Shown: in pieces, positions 7,735 to 14,294 of the stretch
How positions within the stretch are numbered: position 1 is the stretch's first letter
Layout: each line of letters begins with the position of its first letter
Origin: Candidatus Neomicrothrix sp. UBA7884
GTDB lineage: Bacteria; Actinomycetota; Acidimicrobiia; Acidimicrobiales; MedAcidi-G1
NCBI GenBank assembly: GCA_002501135.1
Contig: DLRQ01000038.1
Span: 1 to 40,781 of the forward strand
Direction of reading: 5' to 3'
Length of the DNA stretch: 40,781 nucleotides
Made by a program: the position numbers and the translations under genes
Notes under the pieces: model-generated
Databases searched by the model: none
Seen by the model: only the letters and a program-made list of their open reading frames with translations
What the model was told of the DNA's origin: nothing

Positions 7735-9219
7735 ATGACCGTTACCGAACAGGCTGGCCCGCCTAGCGGAGGTGGCCGCGAAGACACACCTCTGCTTGAC
7801 CTGCTGTCGGGTTTCATCATCGAACTCCGTCAGGCCGGCCTCCCGGTGAGCCTCACCGAGAACCTGGACGCCATGGAGGCGGTAACCCACATCCCGATCG
7901 AGGACCGTGACGCATTCAAGTACGCGCTCGGGTCGACGCTTGTAAAGAACCACTCCCACTGGCGGACATTTGAGGTCGTGTTCGAGGTCTACTTCTCGAT
8001 GAGGGGAGACGAGTACACCCTTGAAGGTGCTGCCGACGGGGAAGGACCTGAAGGCGAGCCCGGACCGCCGGGCGAGGGTGCACCACAGGGCGGTGGAGGG
8101 GCAATGTCGGGCCTCACCCCTGAGCAACTGGCCGAGATGCTCATGAAGGCCCTCATGAACGGAGATCAGGCGATGCTCCGGGCCCTCGCCCGACAGGCGG
8201 TCATGCGCTACGCCGGTATGGAACCCGGCCGACCTGTCGGTGGTACCTACTACCTGTACCGGACACTGCGGAACCTGGACCTGGACGGGGTTCTCGAAGG
8301 CCTCATGGATGCCGCCAGACAAGAGGCACCCGAGGACCTCACCCCGCTTGAGGAGCGCCTCGAACGAGACGAGTTCGGCGATCGCATAGAACAACTCAAA
8401 CAGGAAATCGAAGCCGAGATCAGACGCCGCCTCGTGGCCGACCGCGGCGTTGAGGCCATGGCTAGGACGCTGCGAAAGCCCCTGCCCGAGGATGTCGACT
8501 TCATGCACGCCTCCCGCGAGGAGATGGCTGAGTTGAAAAAGGCTATACACCCGCTCACCCGGAAGCTGGCCGTGCGCCTGGCCCGCAAGCGACGCCACGG
8601 CCGAAAGGGGGCACTCGACTTTCGGAACACGATCCGCCACTCCCTCAGCTACGGGGGTGTACCCGCCGAACCCAAGTTCAGGTTCCCGCGGCCGGCGAAG
8701 CCGGAGATCATGGTCGTTGCCGACATCTCCGGTTCCGTGGCGGCCTTCGCCCGGTTCACCCTTCACCTCGTCTACGCCATCAGCGGGCAGTTCTCAAAGG
8801 TCAGGTCGTTTGTGTTCATCGACGGCCTCGACGAGGTGACCGGATTCTTTGAGGGTGTTGAGGACATCGGCGAGGCCGTCCACCGTGTCAACACCGAGGC
8901 AGACGTCGTGTGGGTCGACGGGCACTCCGACTACGGGCATGCCTTCGGGGTGTTCTGGGAACGCTTCGGGCGCGATGTGGGACCCAAGACCACGGTCATG
9001 ATTCTGGGCGATGCACGCAACAATTACCACGCCTCACAGTCATGGATACTCAAGGAGATGCAGCACAAGGCCCGAAAGGTCTACTGGTTGAACCCTGAAC
9101 CCCGTGCCTACTGGGACACCGGCGACTCGATAGTGGGGGAGTACTCGACCCATTGCGAGGGAACATTCGAGGTGCGCAACCTCCGACAACTGGAGGCCTT
9201 TGTCGAGAAGTTGGTCTGA
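7735..9219 (+). CDS. CoxE-like VWA-domain protein
   Basis: A 494-residue protein with a C-terminal von Willebrand A domain. The MIDAS motif DISGS lies at 330-334, followed by the GDARNN block seen in CoxE-type proteins. A Gly/Pro/Glu-rich linker sits around residues 100-122 and a charged helical region at 180-290. It is presumably cytoplasmic, as no signal peptide or membrane segment is seen. It forms a two-gene operon with the MoxR ATPase; together such pairs remodel or mature a client complex. The start ATG at 7735 lacks a clear Shine-Dalgarno. It converges with the DAHP synthase gene, with only 6 bp between stops. Confidence 0.88.
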   Translation: MTVTEQAGPPSGGGREDTPLLDLLSGFIIELRQAGLPVSLTENLDAMEAVTHIPIEDRDAFKYALGSTLVKNHSHWRTFEVVFEVYFSMRGDEYTLEGAADGEGPEGEPGPPGEGAPQGGGGAMSGLTPEQLAEMLMKALMNGDQAMLRALARQAVMRYAGMEPGRPVGGTYYLYRTLRNLDLDGVLEGLMDAARQEAPEDLTPLEERLERDEFGDRIEQLKQEIEAEIRRRLVADRGVEAMARTLRKPLPEDVDFMHASREEMAELKKAIHPLTRKLAVRLARKRRHGRKGALDFRNTIRHSLSYGGVPAEPKFRFPRPAKPEIMVVADISGSVAAFARFTLHLVYAISGQFSKVRSFVFIDGLDEVTGFFEGVEDIGEAVHRVNTEADVVWVDGHSDYGHAFGVFWERFGRDVGPKTTVMILGDARNNYHASQSWILKEMQHKARKVYWLNPEPRAYWDTGDSIVGEYSTHCEGTFEVRNLRQLEAFVEKLV

Positions 9220-9225
9220 GGTCGC

Positions 9226-10626
9226 TCAGGCACCCAGATCAGATGTTGCCCGAAGCAACTCGGCCAGCCTGAAGGCGAGATCGACGCTCTGGCTGCCGTT
9301 CAGGCGGGGATCACACATGGTCTCGTAGCGGCTGGAGAGGTCCTCGGTCAGGACCTCGGCACCGCCACCCAGGCATTCGGTCACATCGTCGCCTGTCAAC
9401 TCAAGGTGGACACCGCCGGGGTTGGTGCCAGCGAAGCGGTGAGCGGCAAAGAAGCCGGAAACCTCGGCCAGGACATCCTCGAAGTGGCGGGTCTTGTGAC
9501 CGTCGTCGGCGGTGAAGGTGTTGCCGTGCATCGGGTCGCAGGTCCAAACCAGCTGGTGGCCTGCATCGGACACGGCCGACAGCAACGGAGGCAACAGGTC
9601 GATGACCTTGTTCGCACCCATGCGGGTGACGAAGGTGAGCCGGCCGGGACGCCGATGAGGGTCAAGGACGTCGCACAGGGCGAGCAACTCGTCAGCGGTG
9701 GCGGTGGGTCCCACCTTGCATCCGATCGGATTGTTGACCCCTCTCAGGAACTCGACATGGGAGCCATCGATCTGACGGGTTCGTTCACCGATCCAGAGCA
9801 TGTGGGCCGAGCAGTCGTACCACCCGCCGGTCAGTGAGTCCTCACGGGTCAGGGCCTCCTCGTAGCCGAGCAGCAGTGCCTCGTGGCTCGTGTAGAAGTC
9901 GACCTGGCGCAGTTCGGCAAGCGTGTCGCCGGTGATGCCGCAGGCCTCCATGAACTGGACGGCCCTGTCGATCTCGTCGGCCATGGCCTCGTAGCGCTGA
10001 CCTGCGGGGCTGTCAACTACGAACTCCCTGTTCCACTGGTGGACGCTCGTAAGCGAGGCGAAGCCACCCTTAGTGAAGGCCCGTAGCAGATTCAACGTCG
10101 CTGCAGCCCGGTTGTACGCGGTCATGAGACGCTCCGGGTCGGGAAGGCGGTCACCCTGGGAGAAGCCGATGTCGTTGATTATGTGGCCGCGAAAGGACGG
10201 CAGCTCGACGCCGTCGAGCGTCTCGGTGTCGCTGCTCCGGGGCTTCGCGAACTGCCCGGCGATACGCCCGACCTTCACCACGGGAACACCGGTGTAGTAC
10301 GTGAGAACGACCGCCATCTGGAGGATCACCCTGAGGCGATCGCGGATGGAGTCGGCAGAGGTCTCAAAGGACTCGGCGCAGTCGCCGGCCTGGAGGAGAA
10401 ACGCATCCCCGCGGGCGACCGCTGCCAGTTGTTCTGTCAGTTCGCGCGCCTCGCCTGCAAAAACCAGTGGGGGCATGGAGGAGAGCCTGTCCACAACGGA
10501 CTGGTGGGCGTCGGGATCAGGCCAACTCGGTTGCTGCTCGGCCTTGTGGTCACGCCAGGAGGTGGGTGCCCAGGGGGCCAGGGGCGCAGGGGAGGGCGCT
10601 GGCAATTCGGCACCGGTCGAGTCCAC
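9226..10626 (-). CDS. aroG: Class II 3-deoxy-7-phosphoheptulonate (DAHP) synthase
   Basis: A 466-residue class II (plant-like) DAHP synthase that condenses phosphoenolpyruvate and erythrose-4-phosphate, the entry to the shikimate pathway. Family blocks are FLLQAGDCAESF, VVKVGRIAGQFAKPRS, GCKVGPTATADEL, LVWTCDPMHGNT and GGVHLELTGDDVTECLGG. This is the type used by actinobacteria and plants. The start is GTG, 7 nt after a TAGGCT element. It sits downstream of the sigma factor gene on the same strand but has its own promoter, so it need not depend on that gene. Confidence 0.96.
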   Translation of the reverse strand: MDSTGAELPAPSPAPLAPWAPTSWRDHKAEQQPSWPDPDAHQSVVDRLSSMPPLVFAGEARELTEQLAAVARGDAFLLQAGDCAESFETSADSIRDRLRVILQMAVVLTYYTGVPVVKVGRIAGQFAKPRSSDTETLDGVELPSFRGHIINDIGFSQGDRLPDPERLMTAYNRAAATLNLLRAFTKGGFASLTSVHQWNREFVVDSPAGQRYEAMADEIDRAVQFMEACGITGDTLAELRQVDFYTSHEALLLGYEEALTREDSLTGGWYDCSAHMLWIGERTRQIDGSHVEFLRGVNNPIGCKVGPTATADELLALCDVLDPHRRPGRLTFVTRMGANKVIDLLPPLLSAVSDAGHQLVWTCDPMHGNTFTADDGHKTRHFEDVLAEVSGFFAAHRFAGTNPGGVHLELTGDDVTECLGGGAEVLTEDLSSRYETMCDPRLNGSQSVDLAFRLAELLRATSDLGA

Positions 10627-10633
10627 GGGATAG

Positions 10634-10639
10634 AGCCTA
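10634..10639 (-). promoter_or_regulatory. Predicted leaderless -10 element of DAHP synthase
   Basis: TAGGCT on the minus strand, 7 nt before the GTG at 10626. Confidence 0.65.
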
Positions 10640-10699
10640 CGAGCAGGCGCTGTCGACAGGTGTGGTGATTATCGCAGGTGCCCTGTGGGGCATGCCCGC

Positions 10700-11530
10700 T
10701 TAGGCTGCGTCGATTACCTCGGTGGCCCTGTCACGCACGGTGTTGACCGCACGCTTTACCAGACGCCGCGCAGCCTCGGCCGTGACACCGAGATCCTCGC
10801 CGACCTCGCGGTAGCTGCGCTTGCGGCCATCGCCGATACCGAAACGCTGTTCGACGGCGTAGCGGGCACGCGTGTCGAGAACGTCTAGTAATTGGGTTGC
10901 CATCTCGTTCTCGGCCATGGCCATCACCTCATGCTCGGGGCCTGGCTTGGAGTCGGGAAGCAGGTCGACCAGTTCGTTGCTGTCGTCGTCGCCGATGGTG
11001 CGATCGAGGGACGTGGGGGTGGTGAGGCGGTGGAGGCGTGCATGCTCCTCGTCCAACTCATCGCCGTTGCCAGAGACGTTGCGCAGGGCGGCCCTGAGGC
11101 TCGCCGAGCGGTCACCCGGAAGGCGGACAAGGCTGGCCTTCTGGTCGAGGGCACGGCCGATCGCCTGACGGATCCAGAAGGTCGCATAGGTCGAGAACTT
11201 GAAGCCCTTGCGCCAGTCGAACTTGTCGACAGCGTGCTCAAGGCCCAGGTTGCCTTCCTGGATGAGGTCGAGCAGCTCCATACCGGGAGGCAGCGGGTAG
11301 CGGCGGGCCACGCTCACGACCAGGCGCAGGTTGGACCGGATGAAGCGGTCCTTGGCGCGTGCTGCGAGGCGGATTGCACGGTCGAGCTCCCGACCGGTCT
11401 CTCCCTCTTCCTTACTGGCCCGTGCTGCTGCACCGGCTTCGATCGTCTGGGACAGCTCACGCTCCTCTTGTGCGTTGAGGAGGGGAACCATTCCGATCTC
11501 GTTCAGGTACTGACCTACTGAATCACTCAT
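10700..11530 (-). CDS. Short sigma-70 family RNA polymerase sigma factor
   Basis: A 276-residue sigma factor. Region 1.2 is DSVGQYLNEIG (residues 3-13), region 2 runs through about 60-128 with RSNLRLVVSVARRY, DLIQEGNLGL and the 2.4 segment KFSTYATFWIRQAIGRAL, and region 4 ends with REVGEDLGVTAEAARRLVKRA as the helix-turn-helix. Between regions 2.4 and 3.2 there are only about 43 residues, and the usual GREPTxEEIA part of region 3 is missing. The melting-loop WW pair reads FW. It is therefore more likely a secondary than the primary sigma factor, but no other sigma gene is in view. Its upstream region lacks the leaderless promoter pattern and holds a palindrome and a hairpin. Confidence 0.9.
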   Translation of the reverse strand: MSDSVGQYLNEIGMVPLLNAQEERELSQTIEAGAAARASKEEGETGRELDRAIRLAARAKDRFIRSNLRLVVSVARRYPLPPGMELLDLIQEGNLGLEHAVDKFDWRKGFKFSTYATFWIRQAIGRALDQKASLVRLPGDRSASLRAALRNVSGNGDELDEEHARLHRLTTPTSLDRTIGDDDSNELVDLLPDSKPGPEHEVMAMAENEMATQLLDVLDTRARYAVEQRFGIGDGRKRSYREVGEDLGVTAEAARRLVKRAVNTVRDRATEVIDAA

Positions 11531-11553
11531 TGTCTACTCACATGCCTTTGGAC

Positions 11554-11574
11554 CGGCACCGCCGCGCGGCGCCG
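11554..11574 (-). promoter_or_regulatory. GC-rich hairpin in the sigma-factor mRNA leader
   Basis: In the minus-strand RNA, CGGCGCCG pairs with CGGUGCCG over 8 bp (one G-U pair) with a 5-nt loop. The hairpin ends about 23 nt before the ATG, so it could affect translation initiation of the sigma factor. Confidence 0.45.
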
Positions 11575-11685
11575 CATAGCTGACTTTCGGGGGAAAACTG
11601 AGGGCGATCCGCGCAGATGCTTGTTTCGGTGCCTTCGTCTGGGTGACATTCTTGCATACCTTGGCTGCCGTGTGAAGGGGCAGGG

Positions 11686-11703
11686 CTATGACACATGTCA
11701 TAG
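11686..11703. promoter_or_regulatory. Palindromic operator-like site, CTATGACA-CA-TGTCATAG
   Basis: Two perfect 8-base inverted arms separated by 2 bases. It lies in the 272-bp region between the divergent sigma-factor gene (start 11530) and nadD (start 11803), 100 bp before the nadD start. This is the shape of a dimeric repressor or activator site. The protein that would bind is not known. Confidence 0.5.
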
Positions 11704-11789
11704 AAGGCCTCTGGCCGGGGTTCACAACCGAGATTGGGTCGGAAATGTGCAGGTCAGGTGGGTGTCAGACGGAGGATTGGTCCAGCCGG

Positions 11790-11795
11790 TAGCCT
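11790..11795 (+). promoter_or_regulatory. Predicted leaderless -10 element of nadD
   Basis: TAGCCT ends 7 nt before the GTG at 11803. This selects that GTG over an in-frame upstream ATG at 11734, which would lie before the promoter. Confidence 0.65.
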
Positions 11796-11802
11796 CATCG
11801 AC

Positions 11803-12420
11803 GTGCCCGGCAACAACCCCCGCCGGATCGGCGTTCTCGGCGGAACCTTCGATCCACCGCACAACGGACATGTTCTGGCAGGCATCGAGGCCCGCGACCG
11901 CCTGAAGCTCGACCTCGTTCTCTTCACGGTGGCAAACGATCCGTGGCAAAAGACCGGGGTCGGTGGCCTTCGTGAAGCAGGCCTGACGAGGGCCGAGCTT
12001 CGGCTGTCCATGGTCGAGGCAGCAGTTGAGGGCCACAGAGGCCTACAGGCAGACGATCTCGAGATGCAGCGGGGAGGACCCACCTACACGGCCGACACCC
12101 TGATCGAACTCGAGGGGCGTTATCCGGGAGCGAACCTGTTTGTGTTGATCGGCAGCGATGTGGCCTCGGCCCTCGACAGCTGGATCAGGCCCGATGAGGT
12201 CAGGCGGCATGCGACCATTGTTGTCATGGATCGACCCGGACACGACGGCGGCCGCCCTCCGAACGGGTGGAGCTACGAACTGCTCGAGGCGCCACTGCTG
12301 GAGGTGTCCGCCATCGACATCCGGAGCAAGGTCGGATCCGGACTACCAATCGACGCACAGGTACCGGTCGGGGTTGCTGACCTGATTGATCAGCACGGCC
12401 TCTACGGGGCTCAGCGGTGA
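11803..12420 (+). CDS. nadD: Nicotinate-nucleotide adenylyltransferase
   Basis: A 205-residue enzyme that joins nicotinate mononucleotide and ATP to deamido-NAD, in NAD synthesis. The nucleotidyltransferase motif GGTFDPPHNGH is at residues 13-23, and a late SAIDIRSKV block matches the usual ISSTxIR position. The first ten residues of this reading (MPGNNPRRIG) fit the family; the 23 extra residues of the longer frame do not. It overlaps the next gene by GTGA. The order nadD, LytR_C protein, rsfS is conserved in many Gram-positive bacteria. Confidence 0.95.
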   Translation: MPGNNPRRIGVLGGTFDPPHNGHVLAGIEARDRLKLDLVLFTVANDPWQKTGVGGLREAGLTRAELRLSMVEAAVEGHRGLQADDLEMQRGGPTYTADTLIELEGRYPGANLFVLIGSDVASALDSWIRPDEVRRHATIVVMDRPGHDGGRPPNGWSYELLEAPLLEVSAIDIRSKVGSGLPIDAQVPVGVADLIDQHGLYGAQR

Positions 12421-13676
12421 ACAGCGAGGATCACCTCCCGGTGGGTTCCACCGACCCGGCGGACGTCGATCCCGATTCCCTTACGGACAAGCCTCCAGCC
12501 TGGATCCGGTGGTTCCGGGGGCCCGATCCGGCAACTCCGGTTGAGACGGCCTGGCGATGGGGTTTCCCCCTTCTTCTCCTCGTGGCGGTCATCTGGTCTG
12601 GAACCCTCATGGTGGACGGTCTCAGGACCATCCTCAACAGCGAGGAGGGGCAGACCCGTGTGGCGGTGACCAACCCCTCGGCACCAGGTTTTGAGGCGTT
12701 CGTTGAACAGACCTGGTCGATGCTCGTCGTAACAGAGGACGAAGATTCCAACCTCGTCGGTGTCGCTGTCCTGGCCGTCTCAGACCGGGTCGAGGGTGGC
12801 GGCACCGTGCTACTGGTGCCAGGGGACCTGTACGTCGATGCATGTGGTGGCGCTGCCTGCAGACTCGCCGACCTTCATGGAGCCGACGGGATCGCCAGTT
12901 TGCGGGCTCTCTTGGGCTCTCTGCTCGGTACGGACTTCACTGGGGTTGCATTGCTGACCCCGACCAGTTGGACCAACCTCGTCAAACCGGTGTCGCCCCT
13001 GCCGATTGGGCTGAAGCACGATCTGTTCCAGACCATTGAAGACGGCACCAGCGTCGTCAGGTTCTCAGCAGCTGACAACTCCCTCGTTGCAGGCGACGTT
13101 GTGAACCTGTTGGCACTTCCGGACAGGGGTGGTTCGATCGGGATCCTGCGTAGACACTCGATGTTCTGGGAGGCATGGCTCTCAGTGGTGGCGGCCGGAG
13201 CAGAACCTTCGAGGAACCTCCCTGCTGTCGACATGGAGCTGGTCAGGATGGTCGAGACGCTTGCCCGGGGCGAGATGCGGGTCGAAACCTCTCCATGGGT
13301 CATGTCGGGAGAATCAATGGTCGCCGACCCGGCGGCGCTGGAACAGATCACCGACGCCATGTTCCCATTCCCCATCCCGACCGGGAGCGGATCAGCCCCG
13401 ACGGTCCGGCTGCTCAACGGAACGGGCGACTTCGGAATCGACGCCTACGCACGACAGGTTGTGAGGGCCGCGGGCGTCGACATTGCAGTTGTCGGCAACT
13501 TCAGGAACTTCAACGTGATCCAGACCCGGGTCGTCTACCGGGAACCCGAGATGCAGGAACTCGCGACAGCCCTCGCCGTGGCCATCCATGCCGGTGTGAT
13601 CCTCGACGAGGCGGCCAGTCCGGCAGCCGACCTGACCGTGGTCATCGGAGCAGACTTCACTGCCCGAGCCGGTTAG
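12417..13676 (+). CDS. Membrane-anchored LCP-like protein with LytR_C domain
   Basis: A 419-residue protein with one membrane segment at about 49-66 and the rest predicted outside the cell. Residues 110-230 look like a reduced LytR-CpsA-Psr domain (LLVPGDLYV where active LCP enzymes have a PRD-type motif). Residues 326-415 (VRLLNGTGDFGIDAYARQV onward) resemble the LytR_C domain. LCP enzymes attach glycopolymers to peptidoglycan; the loss of the arginine argues against that activity here. The start is GTG at 12417 in a GTGA overlap with nadD. The identity of the LCP part is a weak call; the LytR_C part is firmer. Confidence 0.75.
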   Translation: MNSEDHLPVGSTDPADVDPDSLTDKPPAWIRWFRGPDPATPVETAWRWGFPLLLLVAVIWSGTLMVDGLRTILNSEEGQTRVAVTNPSAPGFEAFVEQTWSMLVVTEDEDSNLVGVAVLAVSDRVEGGGTVLLVPGDLYVDACGGAACRLADLHGADGIASLRALLGSLLGTDFTGVALLTPTSWTNLVKPVSPLPIGLKHDLFQTIEDGTSVVRFSAADNSLVAGDVVNLLALPDRGGSIGILRRHSMFWEAWLSVVAAGAEPSRNLPAVDMELVRMVETLARGEMRVETSPWVMSGESMVADPAALEQITDAMFPFPIPTGSGSAPTVRLLNGTGDFGIDAYARQVVRAAGVDIAVVGNFRNFNVIQTRVVYREPEMQELATALAVAIHAGVILDEAASPAADLTVVIGADFTARAG

Positions 13677-13679
13677 CAT
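13674..13679 (+). promoter_or_regulatory. Possible -10 element of rsfS
   Basis: TAGCAT overlaps the stop codon of the preceding gene and ends 10 nt before the rsfS GTG. The spacing is longer than most, so this is weaker than the others. Confidence 0.4.
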
Positions 13680-13689
13680 CTCCTTCCAG

Positions 13690-14082
13690 GTGGACACCAA
13701 CTCTTCTCTCATTAGCGAAGAAGCCTCAGCGGCGGCCGACTATCTCGGGCTGGCACGCATGGCTGTCACCGCAGCCTCCGAAAAGCTCGGACACGATCCG
13801 CTGATCATCGATGTCGGCGGCGTCATCGGCGTGACCGACTACTTCGTCGTAACAGCCGGCTCAACTACCCGCCAGGTGCGCGCCATCGTCGACGAGGTGG
13901 AGGAACAGTTGACAATCGGAGCCGACCTCAAGCCGGTGAACGTCGAGGGATCCGACTACTACGAATGGGTGCTGATGGACTACGGCGGCTTCATGGTCCA
14001 TGTGCTCACGGACGAACAGCGGGCCTTCTACGACCTCGAACGTCTCTGGGCCGACTGCCCCAGACCGGTACCGACAGCCTGA
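13690..14082 (+). CDS. rsfS: Ribosomal silencing factor RsfS
   Basis: A 130-residue protein of the Iojap/RsfS family, which binds L14 on the 50S subunit and blocks subunit joining when nutrients run low. Family features are the ITDYFVV-like stretch (VTDYFVVTAGSTTRQVRAI) and the block YYEWVLMDYGGFMVHVL. Start GTG at 13690. It follows nadD and the LCP-like gene by 13 bp and is probably transcribed with them as well as from its own weak promoter. Confidence 0.95.
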   Translation: MDTNSSLISEEASAAADYLGLARMAVTAASEKLGHDPLIIDVGGVIGVTDYFVVTAGSTTRQVRAIVDEVEEQLTIGADLKPVNVEGSDYYEWVLMDYGGFMVHVLTDEQRAFYDLERLWADCPRPVPTA

Positions 14083-14102
14083 GGTGGAATTTCGGAGTTT
14101 TG

Positions 14103-14175
14103 TGGAGCTAGAGGGAATTGAACCCTCGACCTCCTCCATGCCATGGAGGCGCTCTGCCAACTGAGCTATAGCCCC
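14103..14175 (-). tRNA. tRNA-Ala (anticodon GGC)
   Basis: A 73-nt cloverleaf on the minus strand: acceptor GGGGCTA pairing with TAGCTCC, D arm GCTC/GAGC, anticodon stem CCTCC/GGAGG with loop ATGGCAT (anticodon GGC, reading GCC and GCU), and T arm GAGGG/CCCTC with TTCAATT. The G3-U70 pair, the main alanine identity element, is present. The discriminator is A; CCA is not encoded. It lies opposite and between rsfS and leuS. Confidence 0.97.
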
Positions 14176-14187
14176 GAGATCGCCGAA

Positions 14188-14215
14188 AGCGTAGCAGCGG
14201 GCGATAGCCCGCCAA
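14188..14215 (-). promoter_or_regulatory. Promoter of tRNA-Ala
   Basis: On the minus strand, TTGGCG (14215-14210) and TACGCT (14193-14188) are 16 nt apart, and the hexamer ends 12 nt before the first base of the tRNA. Transcription would start about 5 nt before the mature 5' end. Confidence 0.6.
14197..14212. repeat. Perfect inverted repeat in the tRNA promoter spacer
   Basis: GCGGGC-GATA-GCCCGC, 6-bp arms and a 4-base centre, between the -35 and -10 elements of tRNA-Ala. It could be part of the rsfS termination region on the plus strand or an operator on the tRNA. Confidence 0.4.
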
Positions 14216-14216
14216 C

Positions 14217-14237
14217 GGGCCTCTGAAGGCCCTTTCT
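14217..14237 (+). terminator. Intrinsic terminator upstream of leuS
   Basis: GGGCCT-CTGA-AGGCCC followed by TTTCT: a 6-bp stem, 4-nt loop and short T-run on the plus strand. It would end transcripts that run from rsfS across the antisense tRNA gene. Confidence 0.6.
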
Positions 14238-14281
14238 ATGACTCCCCGCCTCAGATGCGGGTCGCCGGTCCGGCCCGTCGG

Positions 14282-14287
14282 TAACCT
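14282..14287 (+). promoter_or_regulatory. Predicted leaderless -10 element of leuS
   Basis: TAACCT ends 7 nt before the ATG at 14295, which selects this start over an in-frame ATG at 14238 that lies before the hexamer. Confidence 0.65.
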
Positions 14288-14294
14288 CGCTGCG

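Noticed and set aside
6825..9219. A carbon monoxide dehydrogenase maturation operon
   Set aside because: MoxR and CoxE-like proteins alone do not show it; no cox structural or maturation genes are in the window.
14103..14175. A tRNA with encoded CCA
   Set aside because: After the discriminator A the minus strand reads CAAAAC, so only the first C would match, and the CCA end must be added after transcription.
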